DNA of 64,000 bases from Gammaproteobacteria bacterium. GTDB taxonomy: Bacteria; Pseudomonadota; Gammaproteobacteria; JACCYU01. Under the pieces are notes generated by a model that worked only from the letters and a program-made list of their open reading frames with translations, was not told the origin of the DNA and did not search any database. Location of the stretch: NCBI GenBank assembly GCA_013695765.1, contig JACCZW010000057.1, forward strand, positions 22,824-86,823, in the 5' to 3' direction. Both the position numbers and the translations under genes were made by a program. Below, in pieces: positions 55,397 through 63,341 of the stretch (the stretch's first letter is position 1; each line of letters begins with the position of its first letter).

Positions 55397-56862
55397 ATCG
55401 AGTCACTTTACGATGGACCGGCGCCGCGTTCGCGGTGCTGCTGGGCATCTCGCTGTTTATCAATGCGTCCGCACAGGATGCCTCAACCGCCGAAGCCGCG
55501 GGCCGGGTCGACACCACGGCTAGTGGCGCGTCTGGCGCGGCCGATCAAGCCGCGGCCGAGCAAGGCGCGCGCGCGGAATTGGAAGCGGCCTATCAGCAGG
55601 AATACGCCTTTCTCGTCGCGCAAAAGCGGGCATTGCAGGCGCGCATCGAAAGTTTTCGCGGGCAGGGGCAAGCCGAGGTCAGCCAGACCGAGCAGCGCAT
55701 CGACACGTTGCAGGGATCGGTGCTCGGGCTTGATTCGGACGCCAAGGGGCTGCGGCAGAGCATGAATGTGCTTCAGCGCCAGCGAGAGGCAGCGCGGCAA
55801 AATGCCGACATACTCGATGCGACGTTTCAGCAGGCCAGAACCACTTTTGGCGAGTATGGCCGCCGCGCACTCATGAGTCGTCAGAGTTTCGCCGATCGCG
55901 GCGAGGCCGGCAGACTCGCTGCAGTGTTTACGCGCGCGCGCGGATTGTTGCGCGATTTGACGTCGATTAGGCAGCAGCCCGGTGCGTTCTTCTCGCGTGA
56001 AGGCCGCAAACTCGAAGGCACCTTGATCCGGGTCGGCGACATCGCCACGTTCGGGGTCGCGGGCGATGCCGCCGGTGCACTGGCGCCGGCCGGTGGCGGT
56101 GAATTGAAAGTCTGGGAGCAGGCGAGCGCGGATGACGCACGCGCGCTGGCGGAAGGCCGCACACCCGATCAGCTTGGGATGTTTCTGTACGATTCGCTGG
56201 ACACCGCGGCGCCCACCGAGGAGAGCGAGGGCGTCATCGCTCACATTCACAGTGGCGGGCCGGTCGCCTGGGTGATCGTGGCCGTCGGCGTGCTGGCCTT
56301 GTTGTTGATTCTGACGAGGATCGTACTGCTCAAGCGCGCTGGTACCAGCACCGGACGTATCGTCAGGGCCGTGGGTGAGAAGCTAGAAAAGCGCGATATC
56401 GATGGTGCGCTGGACGTCTGCGAACGACGCAAAGGTGCCGCCGCCAACGTCGTCGCGGCGGCGCTTAAGAACATTCATCGCGACCGCGAACAGCTCGAAG
56501 ACGTCATCAACGAGGCCATGCTGCGCGAGAATACGCGCCTGGAGCGTTTCGGCTCGCTGATCATGGTGATCTCTGCGGTGTCGCCGCTGCTCGGACTGCT
56601 CGGCACCGTAATCGGCATGATCACAACGTTCGAGGTAATCACGCAGTTCGGCACCGGCGACCCGGCGCTGCTCGCGGGCGGCATCGCGATCGCGCTGGTC
56701 AATACGGAACTCGGTCTCGCCGTGGCGATCCCCGCGCTGCTCATCGGCAGCATGCTGTCGAGCTGGGCGGATCGCATCAAGGACGACATGCTCAAGGCCG
56801 CGTTGCGAGTCACCAATCACTATGAAGACGTTGAAACCGCCGCCATGCGCAAGGCAGCCTGA
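55393..56862 (+). CDS. Large MotA/TolQ/ExbB-family protein (TtpC-like) with periplasmic coiled coil
   Basis: Encodes 489 residues. A signal peptide-like segment (FAVLLGISLFINASA) is followed by a coiled coil about residues 50-160 (YQQEYAFLVAQKRALQARIE), a small domain, then three membrane helices about residues 290-460 that carry the ExbB signature (SLIMVISAVSPLLGLLGTVI, GGIAIALVNTELGLAVAIPA). This is the layout of TtpC of Vibrio TonB2 systems, a partner of the ordinary ExbB. It uses or gates proton flow to drive TonB. Spacing to the next gene is five bases. Confidence 0.92.
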   Translation: MNRVTLRWTGAAFAVLLGISLFINASAQDASTAEAAGRVDTTASGASGAADQAAAEQGARAELEAAYQQEYAFLVAQKRALQARIESFRGQGQAEVSQTEQRIDTLQGSVLGLDSDAKGLRQSMNVLQRQREAARQNADILDATFQQARTTFGEYGRRALMSRQSFADRGEAGRLAAVFTRARGLLRDLTSIRQQPGAFFSREGRKLEGTLIRVGDIATFGVAGDAAGALAPAGGGELKVWEQASADDARALAEGRTPDQLGMFLYDSLDTAAPTEESEGVIAHIHSGGPVAWVIVAVGVLALLLILTRIVLLKRAGTSTGRIVRAVGEKLEKRDIDGALDVCERRKGAAANVVAAALKNIHRDREQLEDVINEAMLRENTRLERFGSLIMVISAVSPLLGLLGTVIGMITTFEVITQFGTGDPALLAGGIAIALVNTELGLAVAIPALLIGSMLSSWADRIKDDMLKAALRVTNHYEDVETAAMRKAA

Positions 56863-56867
56863 ACCCG

Positions 56868-57491
56868 ATGTTGGCCGCGTTGGAAAACTCAATCTCGCAG
56901 GTCGTGTCGTTCGTCGAGGTCGGCGGCTATGTGATGCCGGCGCTGGCGGCGGCGAGCCTGTTGCTATGGTTCGGCATCGGTTATCGCATATCGGCTTTGC
57001 GTCGTCCGGGCAAGCGCCAGGTCGGCACGCTGATAGAGGACTATGCCGGCGGTCATGGGCGCGCCAGGCCGCGAGGACTCGTCGAACGCGCCGTGGCCGA
57101 TGGCGTCGGGATCTGGCGCAACCGCCCACGTCACCTGCGCCGCCGGCTGGACGCCGCCTTTGCCGACGCGGAGATGGATCTCAAGAAGTATTCGCGCCAG
57201 ATCAAGGCGCTGGTGATCGCCGCCCCCCTTATGGGTCTGCTCGGCACGGTCAACGGCATGGTCGAGACATTCGACGCCCTGGCCGATCAGCGCATGATCT
57301 CGCAGTCCGGCAGCATCGCGGCCGGCATCTCGAAGGCGCTGTTCGCGACGCAGCTCGGACTCGCGGTCGCGATACCGGGGCTCTTCGTCAACGGCGCGCT
57401 TGAGCGACGCGCGCGCGAGACGCACCGCGAGCTCGAACAGATCAAAAACATTCTCTGCGCCAGAGCCGCGCCCGCCAAGGAGCACGCCTGA
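56868..57491 (+). CDS. exbB: ExbB-family proton channel subunit
   Basis: Encodes 207 residues with three membrane helices; the second and third contain KALVIAAPLMGLLGTVNGMV and SKALFATQLGLAVAIPGLFV, the TolQ/ExbB core. It lacks the periplasmic extension of the preceding gene. It assembles with ExbD to form the proton-driven motor at the inner membrane. Its last base overlaps the exbD start (TGATG), indicating translational coupling. Confidence 0.95.
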   Translation: MLAALENSISQVVSFVEVGGYVMPALAAASLLLWFGIGYRISALRRPGKRQVGTLIEDYAGGHGRARPRGLVERAVADGVGIWRNRPRHLRRRLDAAFADAEMDLKKYSRQIKALVIAAPLMGLLGTVNGMVETFDALADQRMISQSGSIAAGISKALFATQLGLAVAIPGLFVNGALERRARETHRELEQIKNILCARAAPAKEHA

Positions 57492-57904
57492 TGTTACAAC
57501 GCCGAGAAACCAGTGTCGCCGAGGAAACCAGCATCAATGTGGTGCCGATGGTCGACATCATGCTGGTGCTGGTCATCTTCTTCGTGGTGACCACCAGCTT
57601 CGTCGACGACATGAACCTGGATATCGACCGCCCCACGGCAAAGAGCGCGACACCATCGGAGACGCAGGCGATCCGCCTCTTCATCGATTCCAGCGGCGAC
57701 ACTTATCTCGACGGCGCGCCGGTGCAGGTCTGGATGATCCAGACGCAGCTTGACCTGTTGCTGGCTGCGTCGACTTCGGATTCCGTGCTGGTGGTGACCG
57801 ACGACAGCGTGCCCGCCAAACGCCTGATCGAGGTGGTCGATCAGGCGCGACTGGCCGGCGCGCAAGTGGGTGTAGCCACTAGCGCCGAGTCGGGCGGCGG
57901 TTAA
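57491..57904 (+). CDS. exbD: ExbD-family motor subunit
   Basis: Encodes 137 residues: a short cytoplasmic N-terminus, one membrane helix with the essential Asp (VVPMVDIMLVLVIFFVVTTS, Asp22), and a periplasmic domain (SVLVVTDDSVPAKRLIEVVD). ExbD's Asp is the proton-conducting residue. It follows exbB in the standard order and precedes tonB by 72 bases. Confidence 0.95.
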   Translation: MLQRRETSVAEETSINVVPMVDIMLVLVIFFVVTTSFVDDMNLDIDRPTAKSATPSETQAIRLFIDSSGDTYLDGAPVQVWMIQTQLDLLLAASTSDSVLVVTDDSVPAKRLIEVVDQARLAGAQVGVATSAESGGG

Positions 57905-57976
57905 GTTTTTCGCCTTCCCGTCATGGAGGAAGGAACTCCAGGCGGCGATTCGTAAAACCTTTAGTCAACTTCAAGC

Positions 57977-58612
57977 ATGATTCAACGCCTGCGTCATTAC
58001 TTCTCCGCATGTATGTTCATGGTCGCGGGCACCGCGGCTGTATTCGCGGTGCTTGTGCTGGTCAACAATCCACCCCAGGGGCCGGAACGGGACGACGCCG
58101 ATAAGACGACCTTTACCGTCGAACAACCCGTGCAACAACCCAAGCCGGTACAAAAGAAGATGGTGCAAAACAAGAGCGCGCAGCCTACGTCACGGGGTCC
58201 GGCGCCGCCGCCGCTTGCCAGTCTGGATGCGACGATCGGCAGCGTCGATGTGCCGCTCCCCGGCTTTGATCTTTCCGCGCTGAACGGGCTGGACGGTTCG
58301 CTGGGCGCGGATCAGAACCTGGTGATGACCGACGAGACTGCCGACGAGCCGCCGCAGGCCGTAAGCCAGGCCGCGATGGAATATCCGCTGGACGCGAAAG
58401 CGGATGGCGTTGAGGGATACGTAACCTTGAGCGTGCTGATCGGCCCCACCGGCGACATACAGGACGTGCGGGTGCTGGAGTCACGGCCCAGCGGGGTATT
58501 CGACGACGTGGCGATCGAAGGCATCCGTCAGTGGCGATTCCAGCCCGCCACGTACCAGGGCAAGCCGGTCACCGTCTGGGCGCGCCAGACCATCCGCTTC
58601 GATCTGGGTTAA
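57977..58612 (+). CDS. tonB: TonB-family energy transducer
   Basis: Encodes 211 residues: N-terminal membrane helix (MFMVAGTAAVFAVLVLVN), a Gln/Pro/Lys-rich linker (VEQPVQQPKPVQKKMVQNKS), and a C-terminal TonB domain (VEGYVTLSVLIGPTGDIQDV, GIRQWRFQPATYQGKPVTVW). It spans the periplasm to contact the TonB box of outer-membrane receptors. At 211 residues it is the short TonB2 type. The TPR gene follows after 14 bases. Confidence 0.95.
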   Translation: MIQRLRHYFSACMFMVAGTAAVFAVLVLVNNPPQGPERDDADKTTFTVEQPVQQPKPVQKKMVQNKSAQPTSRGPAPPPLASLDATIGSVDVPLPGFDLSALNGLDGSLGADQNLVMTDETADEPPQAVSQAAMEYPLDAKADGVEGYVTLSVLIGPTGDIQDVRVLESRPSGVFDDVAIEGIRQWRFQPATYQGKPVTVWARQTIRFDLG

Positions 58613-58626
58613 AACCATTGTCCCGC

Positions 58627-59844
58627 ATGTCGCTCGTCTACCTTGCGCGTCACTGCCTGGCCTTGTGCCTGGCCGCCGCGCTCACGCCCTGCGCCGCGCA
58701 GGAACAAGCGGAAGGCCAGCCCGGCGATCTCCCGGACGTTAATTATCTGGAGCTTGGCGCGCGGCTGGTCGCGGACGGCAATTACGCGCGCGCCGCCGCC
58801 GCGCTGCGTAACGTCGATGTAAAGGCCGCCGGAGTCGATGTCACCCGCTATCACACCTTGCGCGGTCTGGTTGCGCTGCGGCAAGGCGATGCGCAACAGG
58901 CGGTCGAAGCGCTGAGCAAAGCCACCAATGAACGGCGGACAAGGCCTGCGGCCGCGCGCGATCCCGCCGATGTCCGCGCACAATGGCTCGCCTACATCTA
59001 TCTCGCGCAGGCGCATTATCAGCTTCAAAACTACGTGCAAACGTTGCGCGCGCTCGATCGCACCGGCCCGATCGGTGCAGGCGAACCCGCACTTGCGGCC
59101 TTGCGCGCGGAATCGCACTGGCAACTGCATCAGCGCGTGGCCGCGTTCGCCGCATTAAACCAGGGCGCGGCGCGGTTTCCCGACGATCCGCAGTTCCTGC
59201 GCCGCAAGGTTTTCTACCTCATCGACATGGGATTTTATCGCGCGGCCGCCACGCTGGGTCAGGCGTATCTGCGGGTTGTGGAAGCAGGCGAGGACGATTA
59301 CCTCGCCATCGGGAGCGCGCTGCGTCAGAGCGGGCAGCTCGATCTCGCGCTCAGCATTCTGGAGCGGGCGCGGCTTGAGTTTCCATTTGCGCGCGACATC
59401 AACGTCGAGTTGGCGCACGTGTATCTGGACGCTGGCAAGCCGCATGTCGCCGCCGATCTCTTCGCGCGCGCCGCGGTGATCCATCGCAACATCCTCCCCG
59501 AGGCCGCCGAGCTCGAGCGCCGCGCCGGCCATTTCTATCGCGCGCTGCTGTTGAACACTTGGATCGCGGATCAGGAGGCCAAGCTCAAACAGCGTCTCGC
59601 CCTGTTCGTCGGCCAGGAGCGCTGGGCTATGGCAGCATCGATGGGCGGCGCGCTGGCGCGCCAGGGACTGCTCGACGACGACGAGATTCGCTACGCCTGG
59701 GCTTACGCCCTGTTCAAGCAGGGCGATTATGACAACGCCGAGCGCGCGCTGGTGTTGCTGGAGCGCGGGGATCTGTTCGACAAGGCGGTCGAGCTGCGCC
59801 GCGCGATGGAAACTTGTCGTCAGGCGCGCTGGCAGTGTCTGTAG
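58627..59844 (+). CDS. Exported TPR protein of the TonB2-type operon
   Basis: Encodes 405 residues from ATG 58627 (MSLVYLARHCLALCLAAALT, signal peptide cleaved after CAA). The rest is a run of TPR helical pairs, e.g. LELGARLVADGNYARAAAAL and IYLAQAHYQLQNYVQTLRAL, ending MGGALARQGLLDDDEIRYAW and three more helices. TPR proteins end many DUF3450-TonB2 operons and are thought to link the motor to receptor or substrate. It is periplasmic. It is the last gene of this operon; a palindrome follows before the receptor. Confidence 0.88.
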   Translation: MSLVYLARHCLALCLAAALTPCAAQEQAEGQPGDLPDVNYLELGARLVADGNYARAAAALRNVDVKAAGVDVTRYHTLRGLVALRQGDAQQAVEALSKATNERRTRPAAARDPADVRAQWLAYIYLAQAHYQLQNYVQTLRALDRTGPIGAGEPALAALRAESHWQLHQRVAAFAALNQGAARFPDDPQFLRRKVFYLIDMGFYRAAATLGQAYLRVVEAGEDDYLAIGSALRQSGQLDLALSILERARLEFPFARDINVELAHVYLDAGKPHVAADLFARAAVIHRNILPEAAELERRAGHFYRALLLNTWIADQEAKLKQRLALFVGQERWAMAASMGGALARQGLLDDDEIRYAWAYALFKQGDYDNAERALVLLERGDLFDKAVELRRAMETCRQARWQCL

Positions 59845-59898
59845 CCGCCATGTCGATGACCAGGATAATCCCGTTCGCGCAACCCTTATGTGTTGTTT

Positions 59899-59917
59899 CC
59901 CCCTTTTGCAAAGGGGG
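59899..59917 (+). repeat. CCCCCTTT/AAAGGGGG palindrome between the TPR and receptor genes
   Basis: CCCCCTTT (59899-59906), loop TGC, AAAGGGGG (59910-59917) form a perfect stem, followed by atcaagggggattttt. A T-run closes it, so it can work as a terminator, but the core is also a widespread dispersed palindrome (aatcccccttgatcccccttt type). It could end the TonB2 operon transcript or merely reduce read-through into the receptor gene. Confidence 0.6.
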
Positions 59918-59950
59918 ATCAAGGGGGATTTTTCGCACGCGCCTCTGTGT

Positions 59951-62900
59951 ATGACCCGCCAATTAACCTTCTTCGGCGCTTTCTGCGCGGTTTTCGCCTG
60001 CTTGACGGCTGTGCAGGTTGATGCTGCCAACGACGAACCACGCGCGCCATCAGGCGCAGCGAATGAAGCGCCCGCGCCTGCTAAACGCTCCCAGGCGCGT
60101 GAACCCGCGGCGGCGGCTGAAAGCATCGCCGAACCCTTGCAAGCGGAAAAACACGCCGCGCCGGCGCAACTGTCGCTAGTCGTTTTCGAACGAGGCAATC
60201 CGGTACGCGGGATCGAGCTTAAGGTTAACGGCAAGCGCCACGGCGTGACCGACGCCGACGGCGCGCTGTGGGCGAACATTCCTTCCGGGCGGCGCGACGT
60301 GGTGCTCGTGCGCGATGGCAAACGGCTCGTTGAACTCGATTTTCTGACCGACGCGGGCGAGTCACTGCAGATGCTCGTGACCCTGCCGGAAACACCAGCC
60401 GCGAAGCCCCGGATCGATGTGGCGAGCACCGCTGGCGGCGAGCAGGTAAAAATCGTGCGGGATGACACGCCGCTTGAAGAAAAAGGGCCGCCGGGCGCCC
60501 TGAGCGGACGGATTGTCGCGGCCGATTCTGGCGCGCCCATCAGTGGGGCAAGGCTGTATTTCGCGGGCCAGGCGACCGACGCCACGACGGACCAAAACGG
60601 CCGTTACGCCGTGGAACTTCCGGCCGGCAATTACCGGCTCTCGGTGGTGCATCCGGACTACGCGACGCAAAAGCTGGATAACGTCCGTGTGATTCCCGGC
60701 AAACAGGTGACCAGCAACATCGAGCTGAGTCCGGCGGGGCTCGCACTCGCCGACTACGTGGTCACAGCACCTTATGTCGAGGGCAGCATTTCTTCTGTGT
60801 TCGACACGCAGCGCGAGGCCGAGGGCGTGATCGATATAATCGGCGCCGAGCAAATGGCGCGCACGGGCGACTCCGACGCCGCCCAGGCGTTGGGCCGTGT
60901 CACCGGTCTGACCATCGAAGACGGCCAGTACGCGGTCATCCGCGGTCAGCCGGAGCGTTATACCTTCAGCACCTTCAACGGTTCGCCGCTGCCGAGTCCG
61001 GACCCCATCCAGCGCATCGTGCCACTGGATCTATTCCCGGCGGGTGTGTTGAAGAGTATCGCGGTGCAAAAAAGTTATACCGCTGACCAGCCGGGCGAAT
61101 TCGGCGGCGGACTCATCGCGCTCAGCACGCGCGACATACCCGACGAGGCTTTCGGCGCGGTATCGGTCAGCACCGGTTTCAATTCCGTCAGCACCAACAA
61201 GGACGGGCTGACCTACGCAGGCGGCGGCACCGACTTTCTGGGCTTCGATGACGGCACCCGCGAACTGCCCAGCGCAGCGGCGAGTGAAGAAAATCTGGGA
61301 AATCTTTCTATCGATCAGCAAAATGCGATTGGCGCGCAGTTCCCGAACAGCTACAACGTTACGAATGAGACGTTGCCGCCCGATTCGGGTCTGTCGATCG
61401 TGGGCGGCGGTGCGTTCGACCTGGTGGGCGGCAAGATCGGCGTGCTCGGCTCGTTCGCCTGGGACCGGGAATATCGCAATCGTGAGCAGATCGAGCGCAC
61501 GTACTCGGCGGCCGGCGGCGACACGCTGATCCTGGCCAACGATTTCACTTCGCGGCGCACGGACATGCTCGCCTCGCTGAGCAGCCTGCTGGCGTTCAGT
61601 GCCGAGTGGGACCGCACAAAGCTCAGCAGCAACACCTTTTTCATTCAGGACACAACCGGCCGCACCGAGGTCATCGAGGGACTGGACGCAACCAGCGAAG
61701 ACAACTTCGTGCGGGACTCCCTGCTGTCCTGGGACGAGCAGCAATTGCTGGTGCAGCAGGTTCTGGGCGAGCACGATTTCGATTTCGTGAAGCTGGGCTG
61801 GCGCGGGTTGATCGGCTCGGGCTCGCGCGATGCGCCCGACCGCCGGACATATCGATACCAGCAGTTGCCAGACCAGAGCTTCATTTTCGTCGGCGACCCG
61901 AGTGGCGTGACGCGCGAGTACAACGAGACTCAGGACAGTATCTCCGGCTTAGGCCTGGACATCACGGTGCCCGTCATCGCGCGCGCGGGCTTCAAGGCGG
62001 ACGCGAAAATCGGCGGAAGCATGTTTGACCAGACGCGCGAATCCCAGACCCGGCGGTTTATCTTCACGCCCACCGACGAGCTGGGTGAAGCGCTGTTTTC
62101 GCCGAACCCGGAGGAATTCCTGCAACCGGATCAGATTGGGGAATCGGTGACATTCACCGAGGAAACCTTAGGGATAGACGACTACAGCGGCGAAACCTCG
62201 GTTGACGGCGTTTATCTCATGGGCGACTTTCGCGTGCCGAAAGTCGCCCGCCTGGTGGCCGGCGTGCGGCGCGAAGAGGCTCAGTTTTCGGCGCTGACTT
62301 TTCAGGGCGCCGAGGGCGACGGCGACGTGCCAGGCGGCTTCGAGGGCGAGGATATACTCCCGGCAGTGGACTTCACCTATTTCTGGGGCGAGACCATGCA
62401 GATACGGGCGGCGTGGGGCAAAACGGTATCGAGGCCCAACCTGAACGAATTGTCGCCAGCCGTATATATCGATCCACGCACCGGCGACGAATTCGTCGGC
62501 AATCCGGATTTGCAGCCTGCGGAAATCACCAGCTACGACCTGCGCTGGGAATGGTATCCGAGCAGCACCGAGCAGCTCACCGCCGGCGTGTTCCGCAAGG
62601 ACTATACAGACCCGATCGAGCTGACCTTACAACCACTAGGCGAAAGTTCGATCCTGAATTCCGTGGACAATGCCGACGAGGCGATAGTGACCGGCCTGGA
62701 AATTTCCGCGCGTGGCGGTCTGGAGCGGCTGCGCGAAGGGATCGGGGGCGGGCCTCGCTGGTTCGGCCCGGTGCGCGGGTGGGTTGGCGGCGCCGGCTGG
62801 CTCGATAACATGTACGTGCAAGGCAATGCCGCGTTCATCGATTCCGAGGTAATGCTGGCGGAGACGGGCGTGGCGACGCAATCGGCCAGGCCGCTGCAGG

Positions 62901-63211
62901 GTCAGGCCGCAAACATCTTCAACCTGCAACTTGGTTACGACGGCGCAACGCACGATTTCACCCTCGCCTACAACCGGGTCGGCGAAAGACTGTACCGGCC
63001 CGGCACCCAGACGAGGCCTAACATCTTCCGGGAGCCGGTCGATCTGCTGGATGCGACCTATCGCTTTCAGGCGTGGGACGCCCTCACCGTAGGACTGGAG
63101 CTCTCCAACCTTCTCAATCCCACCCTGAATATTACGCAGGGCGGCCAGATTTACGAGTCGTACGAGGCCGGGATCAGCGCGAGCCTGTTTTTGAACTGGA
63201 CGCTCCGGTGA
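59951..63211 (+). CDS. TonB-dependent receptor with carboxypeptidase-regulatory-like N-terminal domains
   Basis: Encodes 1086 residues from ATG 59951 (MTRQLTFFGAFCAVFACLTA, signal peptide ending VDA). After an Ala/Pro/Glu-rich linker two regulatory-like beta-sandwich domains follow (GIELKVNGKRHGVTDADGAL and LSGRIVAADSGAPISGARLY). The plug domain begins about residue 265 (ADYVVTAPYVEGSISSVFDT), with VQKSYTADQPGEFGGGLIAL, and a long barrel ends GISASLFLNWTLR. It is of the SusC/OMP type, not of siderophore type. It lies 107 bases after the TPR gene and should be the receptor powered by the preceding motor. Substrate unknown. Confidence 0.93.
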   Translation: MTRQLTFFGAFCAVFACLTAVQVDAANDEPRAPSGAANEAPAPAKRSQAREPAAAAESIAEPLQAEKHAAPAQLSLVVFERGNPVRGIELKVNGKRHGVTDADGALWANIPSGRRDVVLVRDGKRLVELDFLTDAGESLQMLVTLPETPAAKPRIDVASTAGGEQVKIVRDDTPLEEKGPPGALSGRIVAADSGAPISGARLYFAGQATDATTDQNGRYAVELPAGNYRLSVVHPDYATQKLDNVRVIPGKQVTSNIELSPAGLALADYVVTAPYVEGSISSVFDTQREAEGVIDIIGAEQMARTGDSDAAQALGRVTGLTIEDGQYAVIRGQPERYTFSTFNGSPLPSPDPIQRIVPLDLFPAGVLKSIAVQKSYTADQPGEFGGGLIALSTRDIPDEAFGAVSVSTGFNSVSTNKDGLTYAGGGTDFLGFDDGTRELPSAAASEENLGNLSIDQQNAIGAQFPNSYNVTNETLPPDSGLSIVGGGAFDLVGGKIGVLGSFAWDREYRNREQIERTYSAAGGDTLILANDFTSRRTDMLASLSSLLAFSAEWDRTKLSSNTFFIQDTTGRTEVIEGLDATSEDNFVRDSLLSWDEQQLLVQQVLGEHDFDFVKLGWRGLIGSGSRDAPDRRTYRYQQLPDQSFIFVGDPSGVTREYNETQDSISGLGLDITVPVIARAGFKADAKIGGSMFDQTRESQTRRFIFTPTDELGEALFSPNPEEFLQPDQIGESVTFTEETLGIDDYSGETSVDGVYLMGDFRVPKVARLVAGVRREEAQFSALTFQGAEGDGDVPGGFEGEDILPAVDFTYFWGETMQIRAAWGKTVSRPNLNELSPAVYIDPRTGDEFVGNPDLQPAEITSYDLRWEWYPSSTEQLTAGVFRKDYTDPIELTLQPLGESSILNSVDNADEAIVTGLEISARGGLERLREGIGGGPRWFGPVRGWVGGAGWLDNMYVQGNAAFIDSEVMLAETGVATQSARPLQGQAANIFNLQLGYDGATHDFTLAYNRVGERLYRPGTQTRPNIFREPVDLLDATYRFQAWDALTVGLELSNLLNPTLNITQGGQIYESYEAGISASLFLNWTLR

Positions 63212-63230
63212 CCCTCGGCGCCGCTAACAC

Positions 63231-63284
63231 GTCATGTTACGGTCATAATTTCATCACATTGCTGACACAGGGACGGCGTATTTT
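63231..63284 (+). promoter_or_regulatory. Pho-box-like array and promoter before the exported beta-helix gene
   Basis: Four half-sites with exact 11-base steps: GTCATG (63231), GTCATA (63242), ATCACA (63253), GACACA (63264). The two central ones read CGGTCATAATTTCATCACA, close to a PhoB box (CTGTCATAAATCTGTCACA, 14 of 19 bases by my count). TATTTT (63279-63284) follows about ten bases after the last half-site and could be the -10. It ends 57 bases before the ATG. Confidence 0.55.
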
Positions 63285-63341
63285 AAGCGGGTAATCGTCA
63301 CCATACGAACCTAAGTAACTGATAATATTCAGGAGTATTGC

